The position numbers and the translations under genes were made by a program. From Oscillospiraceae bacterium (GTDB taxonomy: Bacteria > Bacillota_A > Clostridia > Oscillospirales > Oscillospiraceae), in assembly GCA_024690695.1 (NCBI GenBank), contig JAILOS010000006.1:1-16102 (forward strand): a DNA stretch of 16,102 nucleotides. The letters are read 5' to 3'. Of this stretch, positions 1 through 7,719 are shown piece after piece. Position 1 is the first letter of the stretch. The number at the start of each line of letters is the position of its first letter. The notes under the pieces are model-generated. The model made no database searches and had not been told where the DNA came from. It saw only the letters and a list, made by a program, of their open reading frames with translations.

Positions 1-1
1 C

Positions 2-625
2 TACTGCGTCACCGACCTGGTCTACTGCGCCGACGGGCGGGAGCGCCGCGTCGGCTATCTCTACGCCGTCGGCGTGGACGAGCGCTCGCGTTCTCTCGGG
101 CTCGGCTCGGCGCTCTCGCGCGAGGCGGTCCGCCTCGGAAAAGAGGCCGGCGCGGAGCTGATCTGCACCTCGCCCGCCGAGGACTCGCTCTTCGCCTGGT
201 ACGAGAAGACGCTCGGCCTGCGCCGGACGCTGCGCCGCCGCCGGATCCGCCTTGACAGCCGCCCGGGTATCAGCCCCGAGCCGCTGACGCCGGCGGAATA
301 TGGCCGCCGCCGCGAGGCGCTGCTGGCCGGGCGGCCGCACCTGCGCCCCGGAGCGCAGGCGCTGGACTTCCAGCAGGACTGCCTCCGTCTCGGCGGAGGC
401 GGCTTCTTCGCGCTCGGCGCGGGGCTCGCCGCCGCCTGCGCGGAGGACGGCGAGGCGCTTCTGGCCGAGCTGCTGAACGCGTCGGAGGAGGACGCCGCGT
501 CGCTCGGCGCGTCGCTCGGCTGCGCGCGGACGACGCTGCTGCAGCCCTCGGAGACGGGCGAGCGCTTTCTTGCCGCGGCCGAGCCGCTCGCGCCGGAGAG
601 CGTGTGGAGCTTCCTCTTCGAGTGA
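2..625 (+). CDS. GNAT family N-acetyltransferase, 5'-truncated by the window edge
   Basis: The reading frame is open from base 2 to a TGA at 623-625 (207 visible residues), and its start lies outside the window. The first visible part reads YLYAVGVDERSRSLGLGSAL. This is the GNAT beta4-alpha3 core with the acetyl-CoA pyrophosphate-binding motif, here R-S-L-G-L-G. It is followed by a GNAT-like FAWYEKTLGL segment where a substrate or CoA-facing loop normally sits. After about residue 80 comes an arginine-rich linker and roughly 120 residues rich in Ala, Leu and Glu, with no motif I recognise. A GTG at 74 is in frame, but starting there would cut through the fold, so it is not the start. The acceptor substrate cannot be told. 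The gene is very GC-rich, and an AT-rich spacer begins right after the stop. Confidence 0.75.
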   Translation, partial: YCVTDLVYCADGRERRVGYLYAVGVDERSRSLGLGSALSREAVRLGKEAGAELICTSPAEDSLFAWYEKTLGLRRTLRRRRIRLDSRPGISPEPLTPAEYGRRREALLAGRPHLRPGAQALDFQQDCLRLGGGGFFALGAGLAAACAEDGEALLAELLNASEEDAASLGASLGCARTTLLQPSETGERFLAAAEPLAPESVWSFLFE

Positions 626-763
626 GCCGTTAAGGTTTACATAAAAAAGTTTTTTCATTTTACATTTCTTTAACACAATCCGTGTTTTTTACGAAACATC
701 TTTTTCCTATACTAAGCACCGTCAGAACAGTTTTTCATCTTTTTCATTTTGTCCTCAACCCAT
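626..763. other. AT-rich gene-free spacer
   Basis: This block is rich in T and A runs and contrasts sharply with the GC-rich genes on both sides. I find no credible ORF. A TATACT at 708-713 could be a -10 box, but 17 bases upstream there is only a T run, so a promoter is weakly supported. A small 5-bp hairpin followed by a T run (672-690) could be a poor terminator for the upstream gene. The block ends in the strong hairpin at 764-801. Confidence 0.5.
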
Positions 764-801
764 AAACAAAGCAGAGCGGGAGACCGCTCTGCTTTGTTTT
801 T
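764..801. terminator. Strong bidirectional intrinsic terminator
   Basis: A perfect 16-bp stem (764-779 with 784-799) closes on a GAGA tetraloop. It is flanked by A residues on the left and five T residues on the right. The core arm is GCAGAGCGG and its complement. It lies 138 bp after the acetyltransferase stop and could end that transcript or a short RNA begun in the AT-rich spacer. The A-rich left arm would also allow termination on the minus strand. Confidence 0.85.
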
Positions 802-849
802 GCGAGTATCGGCCGTCCATCGCGGACAAGCCGAAGCGCGAAAGTCGTC

Positions 850-1113
850 TGTCATTCTATGCGGCAGCGAAGAATCTGCAGCGAATCCTTCGTCGCCTGC
901 GGCTCCTCAGGATGACGCTCCGGCGGGCGGCTGATAGCCGCCCCTGCGGGGTGGAGGCGAGGATTCTGCGCTGGCGGGACGTCGAGGACGCCGTCCCCTG
1001 CGGGTAAGACGAGAGGTCCGCGCGAGCGGGCGGCTGATAGCCGCACCTGCGAAGGAAAAACCTTCCCCGCGGGCGGGGAAGGCGGCGGGCGGCCGCAAGG
1101 GTCGCCCCTGCGG
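850..1113. repeat. Cluster of degenerate GC-rich palindromic intergenic repeats
   Basis: Three related hairpin units occur: 925-949, 1028-1051 and 1087-1113. The first two share GCGGGCGGCTGATAGCCGC (924-942 and 1027-1044 region, with one internal difference at the end), and all three continue into CCTGCG. Unit 1 is a perfect 8-bp stem with a GAT loop. Unit 3 has a diverged loop and a G-U pair. Between them lies another perfect 10-bp stem (1061-1070 with 1073-1082). At 850-916 an imperfect inverted repeat starts GTCATTCT and ends AGGATGAC, with GCGAAGAATC inside. This resembles dispersed REP-like intergenic elements that I know from gut Clostridia. No protein-coding signal is seen here on either strand. 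Confidence 0.65.
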
Positions 1114-1210
1114 AGAGGGAGGAAGCGTCTCCTCTGTTCCGCATTCCGGATTTCCCTCCGCTCCGGGGCCGGGAGGCTTGAAAAAACCTTGAAAAACAAG
1201 GAAAAAATGC

Positions 1211-1239
1211 TTGACCTCGCGGGGGCGCTGTGCTATAGT
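1211..1239 (+). promoter_or_regulatory. Promoter of the rpmG-secE-nusG-rplKA operon
   Basis: A -35 box TTGACC (1211-1216) and a -10 box TATAGT (1234-1239) are separated by exactly 17 bp. A TG sits one base upstream of the -10 (1231-1232), making it an extended -10 promoter. The predicted start of transcription is near 1246, giving a leader of about 120 nt before rpmG. Confidence 0.85.
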
Positions 1240-1256
1240 ATGGATTACCTGTCGCC

Positions 1257-1302
1257 GGAGAGGTTTCTTTTTGCGCGCTTTTTTGCGAAAAAGAGGCTCT
1301 CC
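1257..1302 (+). other. Stem-loop in the 5' leader of rpmG
   Basis: GGAGAG (1257-1262) pairs with CTCTCC (1297-1302). After one bulged G the stem continues through T-rich 1264-1272 with A-rich 1288-1296, including two G-U pairs, for about 15 bp in all. It sits at the very start of the predicted transcript. A second 5-bp stem (1323-1327 with 1337-1341) follows. No T-run follows the main stem, so it is not a terminator. It may stabilise the mRNA or act as a control element; I do not recognise a known class. Confidence 0.45.
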
Positions 1303-1367
1303 CGCCATACAGGGAGGCAATGCCCGCGAAGAAAAAGCGGGTAAATAAAATAGGAGGTGCCGAAAGA

Positions 1368-1529
1368 ATGGCTGCAGGCGCAAGAGTAAAAATCACACTC
1401 AGATGCGATGAATGCAAGCAGAGGAACTACAACACGGTCAAGAACAAGAAAAACACGTCCGACCGTTTGGAGCGCAGCAAATATTGCCCCTTCTGCAGAA
1501 AGCATACCAAGCATGTTGAGACGAAGTAA
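1368..1529 (+). CDS. rpmG: 50S ribosomal protein L33
   Basis: This 53-residue protein is small and basic and carries two Cys pairs: C13-D-E-C16 and C40-P-F-C43. These are the zinc-binding knuckles of the C-plus form of L33, and the VKITLRC start and the YCPFC-KHT core match the family. It is part of the large ribosomal subunit near the E site. The start at 1368 is chosen because AGGAGGT (1352-1358) lies nine bases upstream. An in-frame ATG at 1320 would add 16 residues, but its own purine run ends only two bases before it. It is the first gene of the operon with secE and nusG, an order usual in Firmicutes. No tRNA-Trp gene, often found in this gap in other species, is present. Confidence 0.95.
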   Translation: MAAGARVKITLRCDECKQRNYNTVKNKKNTSDRLERSKYCPFCRKHTKHVETK

Positions 1530-1550
1530 CTTCAGAAAGGATGCGTGAAA

Positions 1551-1823
1551 ATGGCTGAAGAAAAGAAAGTTTCCACCGCTCCCGTGAAAGCCGTCACCGC
1601 CGTGAAGAAGGACGACGTCAAGCCCGGTTTCTTCAAGAGGATCGGCAAATGGTTCCGTGAAATGAAGAGCGAGCTGAAGAAGGTCATCTGGCCCAATCGC
1701 AAGCAGCTCGTCAACAATACGGTCGTTTCCGTCGTCGTCATGCTCGTCTCCGCGCTGGGCGTTTGGGGTTTTGACGCCATCGCCGGTCTGATCGTTCACG
1801 GTCTGCTGGGACTCAAGGGTTAA
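1551..1823 (+). CDS. secE: Preprotein translocase subunit SecE
   Basis: This 90-residue protein has a charged, Lys-rich N-terminal tail. An amphipathic segment with the SecE hallmark SELKKVIWPNRKQL follows (about residues 42-55), and then one hydrophobic membrane segment (about 58-80). This is the single-span form of SecE typical of Gram-positive bacteria. It clamps SecY in the Sec protein-export channel of the cytoplasmic membrane. ATG 1551 is chosen because AAAGGA (1536-1541) is nine bases upstream; a GTG at 1545 would sit only three bases from that site. It lies between rpmG and nusG, its usual position, and is surely co-transcribed with them. Confidence 0.95.
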   Translation: MAEEKKVSTAPVKAVTAVKKDDVKPGFFKRIGKWFREMKSELKKVIWPNRKQLVNNTVVSVVVMLVSALGVWGFDAIAGLIVHGLLGLKG

Positions 1824-1829
1824 AACCGC

Positions 1830-2354
1830 ATGGCTGAGGAAGCTAAATGGTACGTGGTTCATACCTATTCCGGGTATGAAAACGCCGTGGCGGCCGCTGT
1901 GATGAAGGCAGCGGAGAACCGCAAAATGACGGATCTCATCAAGGAAGTCAACATTCCGATGGAAACCGTCACCGAATTCACCGACAACGGTGAAAAGACC
2001 GTCGAACGCAAGGTGTTCCCCGGCTACGTGCTCGTCAAGATGATCCTGACGGACGACAGCTGGCATCTGGTGCACAACGTTCGCGGCGCGACCGGCTTCG
2101 TAGGGTCCGACGGCAAGGCCATCCCCCTGACGGAGCAGGAAATCTACGATCTGGGCGTTGAACACAAGGAGATCGTCGTCGGCTATGCCGTGGGCGACAG
2201 CGTGAAGGTCACCGACGGCCCGCTGTCCGGCTTCATCGGCGTGGTAGACGAGCTGGAGCCCGAGAAGAACCGGGTCCGCGTGGTCGTCTCCATGTTCGGG
2301 CGCGAGACTCCGGTGGATCTGGAGCTCGACCAGGTCGAAATGAACAAAGACTAA
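1830..2354 (+). CDS. nusG: Transcription termination/antitermination factor NusG
   Basis: This 174-residue protein starts [15 protein letters not shown], the NGN-domain signature, and continues with [10 protein letters not shown] and RGATGFVG. A short linker leads to a KOW domain from about residue 122 ([20 protein letters not shown]) through [11 protein letters not shown]. NusG binds RNA polymerase and adjusts pausing, termination and coupling to ribosomes. Length and domain order are normal for the family. The gene begins six bases after the secE stop. Its likely ribosome binding site overlaps the last codons of secE, which suggests translational coupling. Confidence 0.96.
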   Translation: MAEEAKWYVVHTYSGYENAVAAAVMKAAENRKMTDLIKEVNIPMETVTEFTDNGEKTVERKVFPGYVLVKMILTDDSWHLVHNVRGATGFVGSDGKAIPLTEQEIYDLGVEHKEIVVGYAVGDSVKVTDGPLSGFIGVVDELEPEKNRVRVVVSMFGRETPVDLELDQVEMNKD

Positions 2355-2374
2355 TAAGAAAGAGGTGCTCCAAG

Positions 2375-2800
2375 TTGGCACAGAAAGTAGTTGGATACGT
2401 AAGATTCCAGGTTCCCGCCGGAAAAGCGACTCCGGCTCCCCCCGTCGGTCCCGCTCTGGGCCAGTACGGCGTTAACATCGGTCAGTTCACCAAGGACTTC
2501 AACGAGCGGACCAAGGGCGATATGGGGCTGATGATCCCCGTCGTCATCACCGTCTACTCCGACCGCAGCTTCACCTTCATCTGCAAGACTCCCCCCGCCG
2601 CCCTCCTGATCAAGAAGGCCTGCGGCATCGAGTCCGGCTCCGGCGTGCCCCAGAAGGACAAAGTCGCTACCATCAGCAAGGAAGACGTCCGCAAGATCGC
2701 CGAGCAGAAGATGAGAGATCTCAACTGCACCGACATCGAGTCCGCCATGAGCATGATCGCAGGCACCTGCCGCTCCATGGGCGTTATCGTCGGCGAGTAA
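2375..2800 (+). CDS. rplK: 50S ribosomal protein L11
   Basis: This 141-residue protein matches L11 over its length. The N-terminal domain has [20 protein letters not shown] and [13 protein letters not shown]. The C-terminal rRNA-binding domain has [20 protein letters not shown] and ends CRSMGVIVG. It forms the GTPase-associated centre on 23S rRNA and is needed for the stringent response. The start is TTG at 2375, preceded by AGAGGTG (2361-2367); no ATG lies nearby in frame. It follows nusG by 20 bases and precedes rplA, the standard order. Confidence 0.96.
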   Translation: MAQKVVGYVRFQVPAGKATPAPPVGPALGQYGVNIGQFTKDFNERTKGDMGLMIPVVITVYSDRSFTFICKTPPAALLIKKACGIESGSGVPQKDKVATISKEDVRKIAEQKMRDLNCTDIESAMSMIAGTCRSMGVIVGE

Positions 2801-2811
2801 CAGCTCCTTTT

Positions 2812-2866
2812 GACGGAAGGTTTCCGTCGCACAAGTGGGAGGATTTATCCATCCGACACGAACCAC
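2812..2866 (+). promoter_or_regulatory. Structured rplK-rplA gap, candidate L1 feedback site
   Basis: The 85-base gap holds a perfect 7-bp hairpin, GACGGAA (2812-2818) with TTCCGTC (2822-2828). After it, GTGG (2835-2838) can pair with CCAC (2863-2866) around an internal GGAT/ATCC pair. Ribosomal protein L1 is known to repress its own mRNA in several bacteria by binding an rRNA-like fold. The position just ahead of the rplA ribosome binding site fits such a role, but I cannot show the conserved L1 motif with certainty. Confidence 0.35.
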
Positions 2867-2885
2867 ATTTTAGGAGGAAACAACA

Positions 2886-3578
2886 TTGTTTAGAGGTAAA
2901 AATTATAAAGAGAGCGCAAAGCTCATTGACAAGCAGGCACTCTATGATCCCATGGAGGCCCTGAACCTGGTCATCAGCGCCAGCAAGGCGAAGTTCGACG
3001 AGACCGTCGAGCTGCACGTGAAGCTGGGCGTCGACGGCCGTCACGCCGACCAGCAGGTCCGCGGCGCCATCGTGCTGCCCAACGGCACCGGCAAGACCGT
3101 CCGCGTCCTGGTGTTCTGCCCGCCCGAGCAGGTGGAGGCCGCCCTCGAGGCCGGCGCCGACTATGCCGGCGGCATGGAATACGTCGAGAAGATCCAGAAG
3201 GAAAACTGGTTTGAGTTTGATACCGTGATCGCCAACCCCAAGATGATGGGCACCGTCGGCCGTCTCGGTAAGATCCTCGGACCCAAGGGCCTGATGCCCT
3301 CCCCGAAGGCCGGCACCGTCACCCCGAACGTGGCGCAGGCCGTCAAGGAAGCCAAGGCCGGTAAAGTCGAGTACCGTCTGGACAAGACCAACATCATCCA
3401 CTGCCCCATCGGCAAGGTCAGCTTCGGCGCCGAGAAGCTCTACGAGAACTACGTCGCCCTGCTCAACGCCGTCATCAAGGCCAAGCCCGCCGCCGCGAAG
3501 GGTCAGTACATCCGCAGCTGCGTCACGGCCTCCACGATGGGCCCCGGCGTGAAGATCAACGCCCAGAAGCAGCTCTGA
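2886..3578 (+). CDS. rplA: 50S ribosomal protein L1
   Basis: This 230-residue protein carries the L1 signatures: [12 protein letters not shown] at the start, ELHVKLGVD and [19 protein letters not shown] in domain I. Domain II has [25 protein letters not shown], and a return to domain I ends TMGPGVKIN. It binds 23S rRNA at the L1 stalk and usually also acts as a translational repressor. The start is TTG at 2886, supported by AGGAGG (2872-2877). It is the last gene of the operon: two hairpins follow, and the genes for L10 and L7/L12 do not come next as they do in many bacteria. Confidence 0.96.
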   Translation: MFRGKNYKESAKLIDKQALYDPMEALNLVISASKAKFDETVELHVKLGVDGRHADQQVRGAIVLPNGTGKTVRVLVFCPPEQVEAALEAGADYAGGMEYVEKIQKENWFEFDTVIANPKMMGTVGRLGKILGPKGLMPSPKAGTVTPNVAQAVKEAKAGKVEYRLDKTNIIHCPIGKVSFGAEKLYENYVALLNAVIKAKPAAAKGQYIRSCVTASTMGPGVKINAQKQL

Positions 3579-3590
3579 TGCCATCGAAAC

Positions 3591-3625
3591 CGGAGAGTCC
3601 GAAAGGGCTCTCCGCTTCGCTTTTT
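3591..3625 (+). terminator. First hairpin after rplA
   Basis: A 10-bp stem (3591-3600 with 3605-3614, one T-G pair) closes on a GAAA tetraloop. A run of five T (3621-3625) lies six bases beyond the stem, further than usual, so it may only help the stronger terminator that follows. Confidence 0.5.
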
Positions 3626-3640
3626 ACGGCTTCTCTGTCA

Positions 3641-3665
3641 CCGTCCCGCAGGGGGCGGTTTTTTT
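3641..3665 (+). terminator. Intrinsic terminator of the ribosomal/nusG operon
   Basis: A 7-bp stem CCGTCCC (3641-3647) pairs with GGGGCGG (3652-3658), with one T-G pair, and is followed directly by seven T (3659-3665). It ends just before the trkA promoter, separating the two operons. Confidence 0.8.
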
Positions 3666-3676
3666 GCCGCCGCTTC

Positions 3677-3705
3677 TGTACAAGCGGCGAAAACGGTGCT
3701 ATAAT
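3677..3705 (+). promoter_or_regulatory. Promoter of trkA-trkH
   Basis: A -10 box TATAAT (3700-3705) has a TG one base upstream (3697-3698). A weak -35 box TGTACA (3677-3682) lies 17 bp away. The leader to the trkA ATG is only about 30 nt. Confidence 0.75.
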
Positions 3706-3740
3706 AAGATATTCAAACTTCCTGCAAGGGAGGACTTCTT

Positions 3741-5102
3741 ATGACCATCATCATCGTCGGCGGCGGCAAGGTCGGCCATTCCGTCGCCGCCACGCTCTCC
3801 GCCGAGGGCCACGACATCACCGTGATCGACACCGACGAAGCGCGCATCGAGCAGCTGTCCAACGAGCTGGACGTGATCTGCGTCCACGGCAGCGCCACGA
3901 ATCCCGAGACGCTGCGGGAGGCCGGCGCGGCCAACGCCGATCTGCTGGTGGCCGCCACCGAAAAGGACGAGGTGAACATGATCTGCGGCATCGCCGCGCG
4001 CCGGATCGGCACGAAGCACGTGATCGCCCGCATCCGCGACCCGGAGTATCTGCATCAGACCGCCTTTCTGCGCGACGCGCTGGGCCTGTCGGTGATCATC
4101 AACCCCGAGTACGAGTGCGCCAAGGAGATTTCCCGCATCCTGCGCTTTCCCAGCGCGGTGCGGGTAGACACCTTCTCCAACGGCAGCGTCGAGATCGTCA
4201 ACTACCGCATCCCGGAGGACAGCCGTCTCAGCGGGATGACGCTGCGCGAGCTGCCGCGCGCCTTCGGCGCCCGTGTGCTTGTCGTGCTGGTCGAGCGCGG
4301 CGGCGAGGCGCTGATCCCCAACGGCGATTTTGCGCTGAAGGCGGGAGACATGCTCTCCGTCAGCGGCGCGAACGCCGAGCTGCGGCGCTTCTTCGTCTCG
4401 ATCGGGCACGTGCAGCGTCCGGTGAAAAACGTGATGATCATGGGCGGCGGGCGCATCGCCGTCTACCTCACGCGGATGCTGCAGGAGAGCGGCATGCGCG
4501 TCAAGGTCGTGGACCGCGACGAGGCCCGCTGCCAGCAGCTCTGCGACCTGATCCCCGAGGCGAGCATCATCTGCGGAGACGCCACGCTCGGCAACGTGCT
4601 GATCGAGGAGGGCCTCTACCGGGCCGACGCCTTCGTTGCGCTGACCGGCGACGACGGCGACAACATCATCACCTCGATGTACGCCAAGCGCTGCAGCGTG
4701 CCGAAGATCGTCACCAAGCTCGCGCGCGACCACTTCGCCGATATCCTCGCCAGCGCCGGGCTGGACAGCATCGTCTCCCCGCGCGAGCTGGTGGCTCAGC
4801 AGCTCACCGGCTACGTGCGCGCCACCGACAGCTCGCACGAGGGGATGGAGACCCTGCACCGTCTGGCCGACGGCAAGGTGGAGGCGCTGGAGTTCAAGCT
4901 GCAGGCCGGCTCGCATCTGCTCGGCATCCCGCTGAAGGATCTGAAGCTGAAGAAGAACCTGCTGATCAGCGCCGTGATCCGCGGCGAGCGCTGCTTCATC
5001 CCCGACGGCTCCACGACGCTGCAGGTCGGCGACCACGCGGTGATCGTCACCGCCGCCGGGCGGCTGACCCGCGCCGACCAGGTCCTGGAGGGCGAGCGAT
5101 GA
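3741..5102 (+). CDS. trkA: Trk potassium uptake system, NAD-binding regulatory subunit TrkA
   Basis: This 453-residue protein is a tandem repeat of two RCK units. The first Rossmann fold begins IIIVGGGKVG (glycines 7-9 and 12), and its acidic residue VIDTDEAR binds the nucleotide ribose. The second begins VMIMGGGRIAVYL (glycines 235-237), followed by VVDRDEARC. Each is followed by an RCK_C domain ending near LKAGDMLSVSG and LQVGDHAVIV. TrkA is a cytosolic ring protein that gates the TrkH channel in response to nucleotides. Length and the double-RCK layout are typical of TrkA rather than of single-RCK KtrA/C. The start is ATG 3741 behind GGGAGG (3728-3733). The stop overlaps the trkH start. 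Confidence 0.95.
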   Translation: MTIIIVGGGKVGHSVAATLSAEGHDITVIDTDEARIEQLSNELDVICVHGSATNPETLREAGAANADLLVAATEKDEVNMICGIAARRIGTKHVIARIRDPEYLHQTAFLRDALGLSVIINPEYECAKEISRILRFPSAVRVDTFSNGSVEIVNYRIPEDSRLSGMTLRELPRAFGARVLVVLVERGGEALIPNGDFALKAGDMLSVSGANAELRRFFVSIGHVQRPVKNVMIMGGGRIAVYLTRMLQESGMRVKVVDRDEARCQQLCDLIPEASIICGDATLGNVLIEEGLYRADAFVALTGDDGDNIITSMYAKRCSVPKIVTKLARDHFADILASAGLDSIVSPRELVAQQLTGYVRATDSSHEGMETLHRLADGKVEALEFKLQAGSHLLGIPLKDLKLKKNLLISAVIRGERCFIPDGSTTLQVGDHAVIVTAAGRLTRADQVLEGER

Positions 5103-6544
5103 ACGGCCGCATGATCGCCCGCATCGTCGGCTCCGTCCTGCTGCTGCTCGCGGCTTTTCTGCTGCTGCCGCTGATCGTGGGGCTGATCTATCGGGAAAAC
5201 GTGCTCGGCTTTGGGCTGACCGCCGCGCTGGCGCTGGGGCTCGGCCTGCTGCTGACGCTGGTCTTCAAGCCCGTCCGCACCGATCTCTACGCGCGCGAGG
5301 GCTTCACCGCCGTCGGTCTCGTGTGGCTGTCGATGAGCCTGATCGGCGCGCTGCCGCTGGTGATCAACGGCGATATCCCCCGCTATATCGACGCGTTCTT
5401 TGAAATCAGCTCCGGCTTTACGACCACCGGCGCCTCGGTGCTGCCGGATGTGGAGGCGCTCTCCCGCTCCGGGCAGTTCTGGCGCATCTTTACCCACTGG
5501 CTGGGCGGCATGGGCGTGCTGGTGTTCGTGATGGCGGTGATGCCGCTCAGCGGCGACCATTCGATGCATATCATGCGCGCCGAGATCCCCGGGCCAAGCG
5601 TCGGCAAGCTGGTCCCCCGCGCCCGGAAAACCGCCATCATCCTCTATCTGATCTACATAGGGCTGACCGTGTCGGAGACCGTTCTGCTGATGTTCGGGCA
5701 CATGAGCTTTTACGAGGCGCTGCTGCACGCCTTCGCCTCGGCCGGCACCGGCGGCTTCTCCACGCGCGCAGACAGCATCGCCGCCTTCAACAGCCCCTAC
5801 ATCGAGCTTGTGATCGCGGTGTTCCTGATCTTCTTCGGCACGAACTTCAACCTTTTCTATCTGATCCTGATCGGCCGGCCGAAGGAGGCCCTGCGCAGCG
5901 AGGAGCTGCACTGGTACTGGGGCATCCTGCTGGGCTCGGTGATCGCGATCACCGCCGGCATCCTGCCGATCTACGGCAGTCTCGGCACCTCCCTGCGTCA
6001 CGCCTTCTTCAACGTCTGTACGATCAGCAGCACCGCCGGCTTCGGCACCGAGGACTTCACGAAATGGCCGGGCTATATCCAGACCCTGCTCGTGCTGCTG
6101 ATGTTCATCGGCGGCTGCGGCGGCAGCACCGGCGGCGGACTGAAGCTCTCGCGCGTGATGCTGCTGGTGAAGACCGCGGCGGCGGACGTGAAAAAGATCG
6201 TCCGGCCGCGCAGCGTCAACCGCGTGCAGCTCGACGGGCAGCGCGTCAGCGCGGACACCTGCCGCGCCGTGTACACCTACTTTGCGCTGTACATGCTGAT
6301 CCTGCTCGCCTGCGCCTTCCTCGTCTCCTTCGACGGCTACGATTTCTCCACGAACTTCACCGCGGCCCTCTCCTGCATGTCCAACATCGGGCCGGGCCTG
6401 TCGATGATCGGGCCGAAGGGCAGCTTTGCGATCTTCTCCGACTTCTCCAAGCTCGTGCTGGCGATCACGATGCTGTTCGGACGCCTGGAGATCTACGCGA
6501 TGCTGATCCTCTTCCTGCCGTCCACCTGGAAGCGGCACGGATAA
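5099..6544 (+). CDS. trkH: Trk potassium uptake system membrane subunit TrkH
   Basis: This 481-residue membrane protein has hydrophobic segments throughout and four pore-loop repeats with selectivity-filter sequences: TTTGAS (108-113), AGTGGFS (215-221), SSTAGFG (310-316) and CMSNIGPG (426-433). The intramembrane loop region GGCGGSTGGGLKLSR is the strongly conserved TrkH gating loop. It is the K+-translocating subunit, working with TrkA. The start ATG 5099 overlaps the trkA TGA in an ATGA arrangement, which implies coupled translation and matched amounts of the two proteins. A longer upstream frame is open, but it only shadows trkA. Confidence 0.95.
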   Translation: MNGRMIARIVGSVLLLLAAFLLLPLIVGLIYRENVLGFGLTAALALGLGLLLTLVFKPVRTDLYAREGFTAVGLVWLSMSLIGALPLVINGDIPRYIDAFFEISSGFTTTGASVLPDVEALSRSGQFWRIFTHWLGGMGVLVFVMAVMPLSGDHSMHIMRAEIPGPSVGKLVPRARKTAIILYLIYIGLTVSETVLLMFGHMSFYEALLHAFASAGTGGFSTRADSIAAFNSPYIELVIAVFLIFFGTNFNLFYLILIGRPKEALRSEELHWYWGILLGSVIAITAGILPIYGSLGTSLRHAFFNVCTISSTAGFGTEDFTKWPGYIQTLLVLLMFIGGCGGSTGGGLKLSRVMLLVKTAAADVKKIVRPRSVNRVQLDGQRVSADTCRAVYTYFALYMLILLACAFLVSFDGYDFSTNFTAALSCMSNIGPGLSMIGPKGSFAIFSDFSKLVLAITMLFGRLEIYAMLILFLPSTWKRHG

Positions 6545-6565
6545 CGGGCGGCTTTCCCGCACAGA

Positions 6566-6615
6566 AAAAGAACCGGGCGGCTGCAGAAGCCTTTCTGCGG
6601 TCGTCCGGTTCTTTT
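6566..6615. terminator. Long bidirectional terminator between trkH and psuG
   Basis: An 11-bp perfect outer stem (6566-6576 with 6605-6615) continues through a GC-rich inner stem to 6586/6595 with three G-U pairs, about 21 bp in total. The loop is 8 nt. On the plus strand it ends in TTTT; on the minus strand it ends in CTTTTTC. It therefore serves the convergent trkH and psuG transcripts. Confidence 0.75.
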
Positions 6616-6642
6616 GCCTTCGGTTTTTGACGGGCAGCCTCC

Positions 6643-6665
6643 GCCCGGGAGAGCCCGGGCTTTTT
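6643..6665 (+). terminator. Second terminator downstream of trkH
   Basis: GCCCGGG (6643-6649) pairs with CCCGGGC (6654-6660) around an AGAG loop and is followed by five T (6661-6665). It lies 9 bp from the psuG stop and is oriented to stop plus-strand transcription before it runs into psuG. Confidence 0.75.
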
Positions 6666-6674
6666 CGCCGGCCC

Positions 6675-7592
<918 letters not shown>

Positions 7593-7625
7593 CGTACAGT
7601 CTCCTGTTTGTTATTTTGAAAGCTC

Positions 7626-7653
7626 ATTATAGCCGATTTTTCCGAATTGTCAA
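7626..7653 (-). promoter_or_regulatory. Promoter of psuG
   Basis: On the minus strand a consensus -35 TTGACA (7648-7653) and a consensus -10 TATAAT (7626-7631) are 16 bp apart. The start of transcription should be near 7620, leaving a leader of under 30 nt. Confidence 0.85.
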
Positions 7654-7670
7654 GTCCTTTCCGTCCCGTT

Positions 7671-7697
7671 AAAAATGCCGCCCGAGGGCGGCATTTT
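7671..7697 (-). terminator. Terminator of the nucleoside importer operon
   Basis: A perfect 12-bp stem (7672-7683 with 7686-7697) is GC-rich in the middle and A/T at the base. It gives five T on the minus strand. It lies 22 bp after the last permease stop and just ahead of the psuG promoter. Confidence 0.85.
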
Positions 7698-7719
7698 AAC
7701 GGTTCGGGATCGCCCGCGC

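Noticed and set aside
852..1417. Overlapping minus-strand open frames across the repeat cluster
   Set aside because: They are Arg/Pro/Ser-rich, overlap each other in several frames, lack start signals, and run through palindromic repeats and the rpmG promoter.
3699..5036. Long minus-strand open frame opposite trkA
   Set aside because: It is an antisense frame of a GC-rich gene, with skewed His/Asp/Gly/Ala content and no ribosome binding site.
3578..5098. A very long open frame leading without a stop into trkH
   Set aside because: It lies one frame off trkA over the same bases. The sequence is Arg-rich with no domain, while the trkA frame is a perfect two-RCK protein. The real trkH begins at 5099.
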